64,000 bases of DNA, taken from contig CM042139.1 of the NCBI GenBank assembly GCA_023376005.1, positions 136,022,061 through 136,086,060 of the forward strand, written 5' to 3'. The position numbers and the translations under genes were made by a program. This document shows positions 53,902-64,000 of the stretch, in pieces; position 1 is the stretch's first letter, and each line of letters starts with the position of its first letter. Origin of the DNA: Doryteuthis pealeii (Eukaryota; Mollusca; Cephalopoda; Myopsida; Loliginidae). The notes under the pieces are model-generated. The model was not told the DNA's origin. It saw only the letters and a list, made by a program, of their open reading frames with translations, and ran no database searches.

Positions 53902-54160
53902 GTCCATCCAACACAGACACGTGTTTTCGACATTAATCAAAGTCTCTTCAGTGTGCTTAGACATTTTGTAAGCTACCTACAGCCGGGAATTGAAATCCGA
54001 TCGGTTGGGTGTCAGTCCAGCACCTTAACCATTAGGCTGTTCTTTTCACTTAACAGAATAGGAAGGGGATTCTAATTGGTCTTAATAAAACATTGCTTTG
54101 TGTGCAAAGGCCGTCACAGAGTGCTCCATTCCTTATATAGAAGAGCGTTGCGTTTTACGC
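53900..54160 (-). mobile_element. tRNA-derived SINE (type 5)
   Basis: Shares block order with 21376-21612 (CAGACACGTGTTTTCGACAT, GTCTCTTCAGTGTG, AAGCTACCTACAGCCGGG, CAGAGTGCTCCATTCC). On the minus strand GCCTAATGGTTAAGGTGCTG and GATTTCAATTCCCGG resemble box A and box B of a tRNA. Confidence 0.8.
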
Positions 54161-54310
54161 TTGATGTTTGGCGGCCGTCAGCGAAATCCCCCCAGAGTCC
54201 TCAACCCTAGGGGATGGGAGCATATACGTGTATGTATGTGTTATTTGGAGCAGTAAATAGAGCAATATTAATTAATTAGAGTATTTACTGTATAAATATA
54301 CATAAATAAT
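54161..54310. other. Short spacer without features
   Basis: Includes CCCCCCAGAGTCCTCAACCC; nothing recognised. Confidence 0.5.
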
Positions 54311-54505
54311 TTGAACAATCTACCAAGGAACAAGTTCTTAAGAATTGACGGATACGAAATGCAAACCATCGGTGCAGTTGTAATTTTCCATGCTGAGTCT
54401 GGAATTTCTTTAGCTGGTTTATCAGAATGTGCAGCACTTAAAGTTGATATATCAAATTATGTTGACAAGGGTATCATGCTAGAATCCTTAAATATTCAAT
54501 GTATA

Positions 54506-54541
<36 letters not shown>
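54311..54541 (+). other. Unrecognised ORF, coding-like composition
   Basis: A 76-codon frame whose first 65 residues have balanced, protein-like composition (LRIDGYEMQTIGAVVIFHAE, then SGISLAGLSECAALKVDISN, YVDKGIMLESLN) before running into a (TA)n tract. Unlike most frames in the window it is not a repeat translation. I do not recognise it; it could be an exon or a fragment of a mobile-element protein. No clear acceptor or donor could be assigned. Confidence 0.3.
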
Positions 54542-54543
<2 letters not shown>

Positions 54544-54548
54544 ATTAT

Positions 54549-54592
<44 letters not shown>

Positions 54593-54782
54593 AGAGAAGT
54601 GAAAGAAAAGGATAAGTATAGACTTAAATACCACGATACTTAAAAATATAAATACTGCATATTAAAATATTGTAGAAACATAAATATTTCTATATAATTA
54701 ACGTAATAGGAAAACTGAGTTAAATATCAAGCCTCGAAGGTTGCACAGATAAATATCAAGATGTTTGGAAAATTGATGGTCA
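54510..54782. repeat. (TA)n and (GA)n microsatellites and spacer
   Basis: TA tracts at 54511-54564, GA-rich run 54565-54600, then AT-rich spacer up to the start of segment A copy 2. Confidence 0.8.
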
Positions 54783-55338
54783 ATTTAAACTTTGTAGTAG
54801 TTAAAATATTATACTGGAGTATGGTCACAGTTTCCCGCGAGTAACATAATGAAATAAACATGTAACCTTCCTATCTGACTTTCTTGTCCACACTTACAGA
54901 GAGTTGAATGTCAACATCATTAAAGATGACAGAAAAAGGAAAGAATCGCATCTTAGTTGGCACCCAATACCGTAGAAAAGTGCAACAATTGTGAAAGTTA
55001 CTGAAGATGTCTAAATACAAAACATTAGTATCGAGCTCTAAAAAAGGAAGTGGGGTACGATCAGCTACATAACACAAGAGGCTATCATACGTCTAGGAAT
55101 TTTGCCTAAAGGAATCGAAATATCCACCAACCGTATCCCAAACAACGTCAACACCTACAATGTCTAGAAGATAGCCCGTGGCCTCCATACTACGGAAAAT
55201 ACTGTCAGTCAAGTGACATCTCTGATCTTATGCCTCGGGACAGTGACCAGAACCGAAAGTACAGGATAATAAAACAGGAAGCACAGAGGAAGAAGCAATA
55301 ACAATACTGTCTTTTTGTATGAATTTTAGAAATAGAAC

Positions 55339-55392
<54 letters not shown>

Positions 55393-56371
55393 CCAATAAG
55401 AAAAACTAGTTCGGAATGAATTCATATGTAAATGAAACATTGTGAACACAATGATTTGCTGAGAATAAACAGGAATTCGATTTCTGATTTAAATGTAAAC
55501 TAGAAGAGAAGAGAAATGAAGGAATAGATTTGAGTAAAAGTTGAACTGTAACAATTTATTCATGTAAGGATTTACCTGGTGTCAAAGATTAGTACAAGAC
55601 AGTGTGAGACAATTTCCCTTCCCCGAATTTTAGTCAATTCTATAAAGAAAGAGAAACCATGATTTACCAATCCATGGAAATATGACAATAGGACACATGA
55701 TTACTAAGTCATAGAAGGTTGCTGGTAAAAGTGTGTATAATTATTGATTTTCTGATGAGACAAGATAATTTCTATTATCTAGATTTTTCGGATTGTTTTT
55801 CTCATCTTCGAACTGAATGTTTTTTTTTAATCCATGTATACAGTTGTAAATTACGATCGGGAATCATCCGGAGGTTCCAGATTCAATCCAGATTAGAGTA
55901 AAACATGACATAGAATACTTAACATACCGTAACACTTGTACTAGGTCATGGTTAATGAAATGAGAAAAAATCTACCCAAAATGGATTAGATAATGATTTG
56001 GTTTAAAATTCCGTAAACGCTCCCTGTTACGTCATGAAAGTTCCCGAGTTCGAATAAAAGGTTATCCCGTTAACAAGAAACACTTGAAGAGGATCGGAGA
56101 GCACATCAGCAGAAACCGTGTGTATATAATAATAAACTTGAGAACAACAGTTTCTTAGACGATAAGAATCAATTTGGTAATCATGTTTTCCTGTTGACTC
56201 TTTTTAATGAATTATATATGTTTTGTGGTAAAGCTTGAGTTTTACGTACCTCTCTTTTTCTCTTACCTTAGGGGAACACAAACTAAATACATTTGTTGAT
56301 TATTACATCTATTTAAATATATAGCTATTTATCAACGAATGCTGATAGTTTCAAAATCATGTTAAGAAGCA

Positions 56372-56632
56372 TTGGCGAAATTGAAATGTATTTTATTAAA
56401 TTACGTACGAATATTGATGGAGAGCTCGACATTCATCTCATTGTCCACAAATCAGGGACATAGTGTAGAGCCTTTGAAAAGAAAGATGGCGTCCACTAAA
56501 GAATATTCATTTGATATGACATTAGTTAACGCCAGCGGGATGAAGCAAGCTGTTGACAGGAAAAGACGGCGACTGAATATCAATATGGCTTTCCGAAAAA
56601 AAAAGATAAAAAAAAAAGAATTTGAATTGTGA
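56372..56632 (+). other. Weak ORF in segment A (both copies)
   Basis: The frame includes MASTKEYSFDMTLVNASG, MKQAVDRKRRRLNINMAF and ends in a lysine-rich tail from an A run. In copy 1 (about 12395-12543) the same frame is broken by a one-base deletion in the GCCAG(C)GGGATG region. Not recognised; coding is doubtful. Confidence 0.2.
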
Positions 56633-56799
56633 ATAACATAGCCGTAAAGCAGTAATGTCAATACAATATAAGAGCCATTCAAAAGATAATACTAGGTATG
56701 ACATTAAACTACTCCAGCTTTGGTGAGCGTATATTCACTGCTTCATTATCATTGCTCCCACGTATACTCTAACCTGTAGAGATAGTATTTATTAAGGTA

Positions 56800-57165
56800 C
56801 TATCATCATCATCATCATCATCATCATCATTATCATCATCATCACCACCACCATCAGGCCGTGCTTTTATCATGGATTACCATATTTCCCTCGCCAAACG
56901 TCTCTGACCGTCATTGCTCCTGGTAGGTTATCCGCATGACCCCCAGAACCCGCACACAGCTGACTGATATAGGTTTTTGCAGGTCGATCAACACTGGTGT
57001 GTCTATATCTAGGTGTCCACGGGAGAACATAACTCATGTGTTCGCCCTAGCTTCTACAGCACTATCCGACATATTTGTGTAATAAAAGGCCGGTGCAGTA
57101 CAGCTGTTTTCTTGTGAGGGCTGGTTCTAGGATTTTTTAAGGTCACACGCAAAATCCTCGGGTAC
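56800..57165 (-). mobile_element. LINE family 2 relic, copy in A2
   Basis: Duplicate of 12718-13080 including the (ATC)n tract and the CCACCACCATCAGGCCGTGC block. Confidence 0.55.
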
Positions 57166-57171
57166 CATATA

Positions 57172-57405
57172 CATATTTACTAACTACTCCGCATAAGTAG
57201 GATGGGACATTAATTCAATTTCTTAACCAGAGTTTAACAGGTCTTAATCCAGTTTTCATACTGCTAGACTACTAGACTGACTGCTATAGCTAGGGTAGAA
57301 CCCTGTCCATCTAAGTATTTGCCCATTTGGCGGAGGCAGAATAGTTGGATTCATGCTTTTTTCAAGCGTATTGGGGTTATGTGAAAATTCAAATTATATT
57401 AATAA
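57172..57405 (-). mobile_element. Degenerate SINE (type 1), copy in A2
   Basis: Duplicate of 13085-13320. Confidence 0.6.
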
Positions 57406-58344
57406 TAGTTTGTTGTAGATATAATTGTTTAATATGGATTAATATTATTAGTTACTTTGAAACCATACAATTATAATGGACGCGGCAAACACGTTCAAAT
57501 CAGAGAATAGGGTGCTTACATTTCATATAGCACTAATACCCTCTGAGAAAAGCGCGCAATTTACTATTCTCCTTCTAGCTAATAGGAAATTGTGAGGCTG
57601 ATTGAGTTCTTTAACCTAGAAAAGGGAAACTTCAAATGCAAAATACAATTTAAGGTTACCTCAAGAATAGTAGAATAAAGTTAGTGAAACCCTTATGTTT
57701 CACGCCGGCTACATATAAATTTTATATGAGGCACTAATTTATTTATTCAATTTCAGTCTTAAATATACTCGTTCAGTGATGTTCAGTTAATTTCTTGTTT
57801 TCAGTAGCAAATCATTTACAGCTCTTAGGCCACCTTCATTTAAATATGAAGATTGGAACGGTAACAGCAAATATATTGCAATGCCATGTCAGCATTCCTT
57901 TTATATTGAATAAAGACCTTGTTAGTCTGAATCTTGTGTCCTTAAAAATAAATTTCACCACGTTTGTAACCACTGGGGCTAGATGCGTAATCTGGTCTCT
58001 GATTCTCTACGGATTTATTAAAATATGTAGTCTAGAGTTTAAAGATATACATAAAAAATCAATGCTATCCGTAGAACCATAATTTACAGAAAAGATGATT
58101 CGGAATTATGCGCCGAACACCCGAGACGATGAAGAGATACTACCAAAGAGCCAGAACGACCAGTGATGAAGCCGAGAAGGTTGCAGCGTAGAAGAATCAA
58201 GTAACGTAATAATAATATGTAATAAAAAGTATGTAACATTACTTAGTTAATGTACCTCAGTTTTTTCTTGGTTAGCATTGTTAAAGGCTAAATGATGAAC
58301 AATATATGCCATTATCTGTAGATAGAGCCAGCACTCGTAGGCTT

Positions 58345-58585
58345 AATTTTATTCAACACCATCGTGACGGGCAGGAAGCGACACAAGGTCGATTTTAAGC
58401 AGAATAAGTTAGTTTGACTTCAGAGATTTCTTTCTTTATAGACTAGTTGTCTAAACAAGGTTAAATAATCCAGACTGTTCTATTCACTTATAGCTAAGAA
58501 TGGGATAACTACATGCTTTCCAGTGTGAATTGAAACACAAACAGCCTAGTTCAGAATTTGAACTCTGGTCGCAAGTTCCACATTT
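58345..58585 (-). mobile_element. SINE (type 1), copy in A2
   Basis: Duplicate of 14275-14515, with the box-B complement AATTTGAACTCTGG kept. Confidence 0.7.
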
Positions 58586-59025
58586 TATTACCATTACACA
58601 TTTTGCGCCTCTTAAACTTCAATTTAAAAAATGGATAGCAGCAATTGAATAATATCGGTTAATCCGTATAGCTGTTGTCACGTACTCTGAAAGCGGACGT
58701 TCTGTCTGAATATCGAAAGTTAACCACTATTCCATCTGCTAAAAGAATGAATGTATTACATCTTATGAAAACGAAAGTATTATTCGCAGTTCGGCATGTG
58801 CCAGACTTAGGAAAGTTTAGTTAATAAAGAAAAGAGTAGCAATAAAATTAAACAATTTAATTGAATCTGAGGGTTAATTAACTTATTTCTCATTTTAGAA
58901 TTGTTAGAAAAAAAAATAATTATAGAGATTCATACAAAATATTAGCCCTAACTTTTCAAAAAAAGCAGAATTAAAACGAACCCTTTTAAGTAGTAATAAC
59001 AATAAAAAAAACGATGAAATTTGTC

Positions 59026-59028
<3 letters not shown>

Positions 59029-59062
<34 letters not shown>

Positions 59063-59084
59063 TCAATAATAATAATAATAAAAT
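59029..59084. repeat. (AAT)n microsatellite, copy in A2
   Basis: Same interrupted AAT tract as 14953-15012. Confidence 0.9.
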
Positions 59085-59624
59085 CGTCTATCATTAAAGA
59101 TGTAGAAGAAAAGCAAAAAAAAAAAATAAAAAAAAATAAAAATGAAAAGTCCCACCGAAATCTTTTCACAAAAAGATTGCCTCAATCTAAAATTATTCGT
59201 GTTATTATGGTCTAGAGTAACTATTTTAAACGCTCGGAGCTTTTAATGTGCGTCGCTTTTCATTAAAACATCTGGAAACGCGATGGCATTGGAAGATCTA
59301 AATTTTGCTCTGCCACGAAGTGCGAGGAATTTTGGACCGATTTAGCTGGCTGCCATTGGGGGCCTCTTTTAATTAATCTGCTGCAATTCATGCATTCCAG
59401 AAAGACTAAGAGAGAGAGATAAAAGAAGAAAAAAAACGAAAAGAAAAGAAAGATTTGAACGAGCAGAAAAGAGACATTAAGAGATAAAAGACCAATAATA
59501 AAGAATGAAAAGAAACTGATAACTAATCTCAGAAAGAAAAAGAAAATACTAAAGATAGAAATAAAAGTTTAAAAATATAAAGTATATTAAAATATATGAC
59601 GAGAATAATACTTAAATATCGACT

Positions 59625-59628
59625 AATA

Positions 59629-59686
<58 letters not shown>

Positions 59687-59692
59687 CAGAAA
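59625..59692. repeat. (AAT)n microsatellite, copy in B2
   Basis: Counterpart of 30639-30699, longer and less interrupted. Confidence 0.9.
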
Positions 59693-59697
59693 TAAAA

Positions 59698-59812
59698 AGG
59701 AGACCCCCGTAGCCTAGTGGCTAACTTCCTGGACTGCGACATTGTAGTAAGCGAGTTCGAACTCCAGTGACACTATTACGTTCACTTTCGGAATAATACG
59801 TTTGGAAAATGT
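59698..59812 (+). mobile_element. tRNA-derived SINE head (type 3), copy in B2
   Basis: GTAGCCTAGTGGCTAACTTC and GCGAGTTCGAACTCCAGTG as in 30716-30830. Confidence 0.8.
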
Positions 59813-59999
59813 ATGAAGCTTTCAATCCCCAGATATGATTTAATTATTACTACTACTGTTATTCTACAATGTTGGCTTTGGCATTAACTAACCCAGGAAT
59901 GTTTATATGCCTTGAAACAAAGAAACCAAACAAAACAAACCGGGAAAGCATAACCACATATACAAAATGTTAATATTCATTACACACCTTGTGAATGTT

Positions 60000-60990
60000 T
60001 TACACCAACGTAAGCTCATGATCTTTCACCGGAGTATGAGTGACAACAAGTCTCCTCGTGTCTCCAGGACTTATCTGAATATTCTAGCCATTCACAATTC
60101 TACCTATGATTTCCAGTTCCTCTAATCTGTTTTCTAAACTTTTGGAGGTCGTTCCAAGTGCACCAACTATGATTGGTATCACTTCAGCTCTCATATTCCA
60201 CAGTAAATTTCAATTATCTCACAAACTCCATGTAATTTTCTATCTTTTGTTTTCTTTCATCTTCACTCGGTAATACTCTGGGACTGCAAATCTGCCAGTT
60301 GACAAGTTCTCTTTTTCCTGTTAATCAAGACTAGGTCTGATCCGGCTGGCATAAGGTGATCTGTCTTCATCTCAAAGTTCAAGAGATGATTATGTGTTTC
60401 ATTCTCAAGAACAGATTCTCGTTTAAGCATAAACTAATTTGTTGAATGTTCAAAATTCAGTTTCTTACACAATTCCCAGTGGATCACCTTTCAAATCAAG
60501 TCGTGCCTAGTCTTGTATTCTGGTCGTGCTAATTTGCTGTATTTACTTAATACGTGGATGATTGTCTAATCTCTGTCTCCACACACCTTGCATTTGATGT
60601 TTTGTTGTGTCTTATCTATTTCTCCTTTCATATAATTTGTTTATTGCATTGTTTTGTGCTGGAATTATGTGCGACACGGTTTCTCTCTTGAAGTTTCCTT
60701 TTCTTAACCTGGCCAGATCCTTTCGTGTGCAATCCCTCCAATTTATAATTGTTTTTCTGTCCATTTCTGTTTTCTTGTTTTTGTTGTTTTTCTGCTTATC
60801 CATATGTTGCTGCTATTGTTATTGGCTGCCGTAATTAATCTTTCCTTGTCTTTTTTGTATATTATTCGAGTCATCATATTGTGGCATCTACACAATCCTC
60901 AATGTTGGCGAGACCTCTTCCACTTTACTTTCTTGATACATATAGCATGTCTTTATCATCTCTTGGATGCAAGAGGGGAAAGTGAGTAAA
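60000..60990 (-). mobile_element. RLE-type LINE, antisense relic, copy in B2
   Basis: Same element as 31020-32015. The minus-strand frame 60612-60803 reads ARLRKGNFKRETVSHIIPAQ then NNAINKLYERR, more readable than in copy 1. SLHPRDD-like sequence is visible near 60955-60980. Confidence 0.8.
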
Positions 60991-63237
60991 TGTATTAAAC
61001 AAAAAATGATGTATATTAAATACACCGGGATGAAGAAAAATAATTTCAGAGAAGAAGCGGGAGAAAATGTGGAGATGAAAGCAGAAATGAGCAAACAAAA
61101 AAAAAAGATAGAAGAGAGAACTGTGTAGGAAAGTAAAAGAAAGAAATTTTGAAGAAGCATTCAAATTATCAATATTGATGAAAACGGAAGAATAAAGTTC
61201 ATTGTTTTTCTGAGTTCAATACAAAACTGTAATGAAAACAGAATTTCCCAATGTATATATCTCGTAGATGCACAACCAGGATTAAAACGAGCCATACATT
61301 AGGCGTGAGGACGATTGGAGGAAGAGAAATATCCTCGGATCAATTATCTGCAGCTCTTCTGGCATGTATAATGGGCAACATTGCTTTTAGGTGTTTCTGC
61401 AAGATATGGATCCGGGGATCAAATATTCCTTTAACAAAGAGACTGCACCTATATGATATAACATGTATGTCTTTGATGTACAATTGCTTGACAATTCCAA
61501 ATATAATTTGGGATAAGCTTGATACCTGTCATAGCAAATAACTGAGAACTATCATTACACACAGAATGGTTATACATCCTAATTTCCAGCAAGGCTCTGT
61601 ACGATTGTGGCGCAAGTACGGTGGTTCATGTTTGCCATTGTATTAGGGATTCCCGGAGAATCACCTGAATAAAATCCCAGAGATTTGATGTAATAGGGTC
61701 AAACATTTATCGAGCTCTACATATAATTGCCTGGTAAGCTGTGTTGGAACCTCTATAGAGGATTATTGGGAGTCCAAATTACAACAGCGGCACAATATAG
61801 TAATAATTATCATATATTCCAGGATTTTACAAAACATTGAAACATTAATGGCCGATGATGTCTTTCAGAACGTTATTTATAGTTTAAATTTCAATCAGCC
61901 TATTCACTTTACAAAATAAAATACCATTCTCATGCAACAAATATACCCACCAATTCGCAAACAATTGCACCATCCTTAATTTCAATTCATACATCGACCT
62001 TTTCTCATTCAGAGTTTTTATTCAAATTGCTTTACTGTGACACAGTACCTTTTATTTGTTGAACTGATAGCATTGTCTATAATAGTAATGGACGGATATA
62101 TTTCCTTGGTATCAAATATGCACCCATCCTAGACGTTCATATAACAGAACCAGAAAATTGCTGATTTAATATTTTCCAGTGCTTCACTCCTATTCATATA
62201 GAGTTGGTATTTTCCTATTTTATTTTGGTGATTTTACTCATTCCAAATCTGAAAGTAATTAATAATCTACTTGGTTTATTTTTAAAATTATATGTGTGGT
62301 CCTTCAAGGTGTCCAATTATTGCGTAATTGCTAGCAAACTGGTCTCCTTGAACCATTTCTACTGAAAAGTGAGTTCGATCCTCGTTGGATGCCACATACT
62401 CGCAACACTGACTTACATCCTACCAGGGAAAATCGCATAGCATAAATACCTCCTTTTGATTTTTATTGTTATAATGACTTGTTTTTTTGGCGAGATGGTT
62501 TATACATCCGATGAGTTTACGCGTTTTTGTCATTTTATTTGTTATAAATAACCATATTCCATTTTCAGTTCTCTGGAATAATTTAGTAAATCTATCTACT
62601 AAAAAAAGGAACAACCACATGTGTAACATGTCAAACTGTTGCAGTGTATATATGTTATGTTTTAAAACCGTGTGTATAATTATATGGCTGGTTATTGATG
62701 TTTTTGAAGAGATACTTTTAGAGTGAACCAATGCAAAAATATATTGTAAAAGAAAAATTAGAAAAAATATTCTGAGGATTTGAAAATTAAAGGGACGACT
62801 GAATATAAAACTAAATCTAAATATCGTAAAAAATAAGAATAAAATGTTAGTGGATTTTGTGGTTCCAGCGGAACACAGAATAAAAGTGATCAAATGTAAA
62901 AACATGGACTCAAGTGAATTTAATAATGATCATGAATTTGGAGCCGCAGTAACATCCGGCAAATACAAATTTTAGAAGAATATTAGGAGAGTCCCATTGG
63001 CGTATTAGCAAACATTCTGGACTGCGACATTGTAGTAAGCGAGTTTGAACTCCAGTCGCGCAATTCCGTTTCTTTTCAGTCTGATATCTGTGATAAAGTT
63101 ATGAACCTCCGCATGCCCCACATTTATGGGTTAAATAGTACAACTATTGTTCTGGTCACCGATTGTATTTGCTACGAGGATAACCATTACGCAAAACACA
63201 AAGGTGAATTTAAGTTATAATCAGAGTTATAGCTATT

Positions 63238-63572
63238 TACCAACCCCTCCACACGGGAAAGATGTGGCACAGGGTCAATTTCTTAAGCGGAGTTTAACAG
63301 GTATAAATTCAGAGTTTTCTTTCTCTTGAACTGATGGCCTAACTGACTGGAGGAAAACATTTGTATCTCACATAGCGTTACTACCCCAGTGAAAGGTATG
63401 CATCCGACTATTCTGTCTCCAGCTATGGGTAATTAGTAGGACGGGCTGGGCTCTTGAACCCAGGAGAGACATCCAGTCGAGAAGGAAAACTCTGAATTCA
63501 AACCTGTTAAACTCCGCTTAAGAAATTGACTGTGTCGCATCCAGCTCGCGTGGAGGAGTTGGCAAATATATG
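63238..63572. mobile_element. Mirrored SINE pair (type 1), copy in B2
   Basis: Counterpart of 34331-34672 with cleaner ends: CCCCTCCACACGGGAAAGAT, GTCAATTTCTTAAGCGGAGT on the left and AACTCCGCTTAAGAAATTGA, AGCTCGCGTGGAGGAGTTGG on the right. Confidence 0.85.
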
Positions 63573-64000
63573 TATTTATATAGATAGCACTGTATATATG
63601 TATTTATATAGATACATTTAAAAAAAGTATATGCCATGTATTTTACTTTGGTATGCGCAAGGAGAAAAAGAACAAGTGAATACAAATACAAATTCTCATA
63701 AATAACGTCAGTATCAGAAGCAAAGCAGGGTGATTAAAATGTTAAAAAGATGAAGTAGAAAAATTAAAAGATTACAAATACGTAGAAAAATCCAATATGA
63801 AAATGCTGAAAAGAAGAAAAAAAACAAGTGAAGTTTTGAAAGCATAATAATAAGACTATATATAAGAGACGAAAGTAAACACATAAGTACAGAGTTGCAA
63901 ATATTTAATGCTTTTAGCTAATAACAATAATGGAGCTAAAATGCTAACTCTGTAGGATGTAAATATAAGCCCTTCATAGAAATCCCATGCAACCACTGAT

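Larger units (their letters stand above)
54783..59545 (+). repeat. Segment A, copy 2
   Basis: Matches 10683-15472 from ATTTAAACTTTG to GAAAAAGAAA, including the internal (AT)n tract (55342-55391), the (ATC)n LINE tail (56800-56850), both SINEs and the (AAT)n tract. Here it runs directly into segment B with no gap. Confidence 0.95.
59546..64000 (+). repeat. Segment B, copy 2 (runs off the window)
   Basis: Matches 30560-35099 throughout. It is joined to segment A without a gap (AAAGAAAATACTAAAGATAG). The stretch 60.4-63.4 kb carries a dense scatter of one-base deletions and insertions relative to copy 1, more than seen in segment A. Confidence 0.95.

Noticed and set aside
61251..61541. 96-codon ORF in segment B2 (ISRRCTTRIKTSHTLG)
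   Set aside because: The frame is not open in copy 1 (about 32310-32600) and no family is recognised.
62420..62905. 161-codon minus-strand ORF in segment B2
   Set aside because: The same region in B1 (33.55-34.0 kb) is broken into different frames, and its composition is AT-driven.

Overview
The window is eukaryotic nuclear DNA from an animal: AT-rich, gene-poor, full of retrotransposon relics, tRNA-derived SINEs, fold-back elements and (AT)n, (AC)n, (AAT)n and (GA)n tracts. The repeat types and the style of the one recognisable host gene fit a mollusc, most likely a coleoid cephalopod such as an octopus; this is an inference from repeat style, not a proven assignment. There is no bacterial-type gene organisation. 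Nearly all long open frames are AT-repeat shadows or pieces of mobile elements.

One host gene crosses the window on the plus strand. Three short exons (16913-17082, 26692-26772, 43919-44092), each with a pyrimidine tract plus CAG on the left and GTAAG on the right, encode successive parts of an FHF-complex HOOK-interacting protein (FAM160/RAI16-like). Its introns are about 9.6 and 17.1 kb and are packed with transposons. The frames do not join cleanly, which may reflect uncorrected single-base indels in the assembly.

Layout. 1-10.6 kb: nested LINE fragments of two families, one carrying an R2-type restriction-like endonuclease and one an 'endonuclease-reverse transcriptase' type, with a young non-autonomous LTR element (3938-7380) inserted into one of them. 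10.68-15.47 kb: segment A, copy 1. 15.5-30.5 kb: two host exons, SINEs, a 132-bp-arm palindrome, fold-back elements, two Helitrons and a 109-bp minisatellite grown from a LINE 3' end. 30.55 kb: a 10-N assembly gap. 30.56-35.1 kb: segment B, copy 1. 35.1-47.8 kb: a mariner-type MITE, palindromes, a third Helitron, a T-rich degenerate array, the third host exon, and exact 127-bp and 37-bp tandem arrays. 47.8-51.8 kb: a broken, intron-containing transposase-like gene. 51.9-54.8 kb: a long-TIR MITE and a SINE. 54.78-64.0 kb: segments A and B again, now directly joined.

The most consequential observation is this A ... N-gap ... B arrangement followed by a seamless A+B copy. It is either a real duplication split by about 15 kb or an assembly or haplotype artefact. 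It matters because the host exons sit inside and beside the split copy. I found no clearly new biological system. The best candidates for a second look are the transposase-like gene, the LINE-derived minisatellite, the intronic long hairpins and the segmental duplication.
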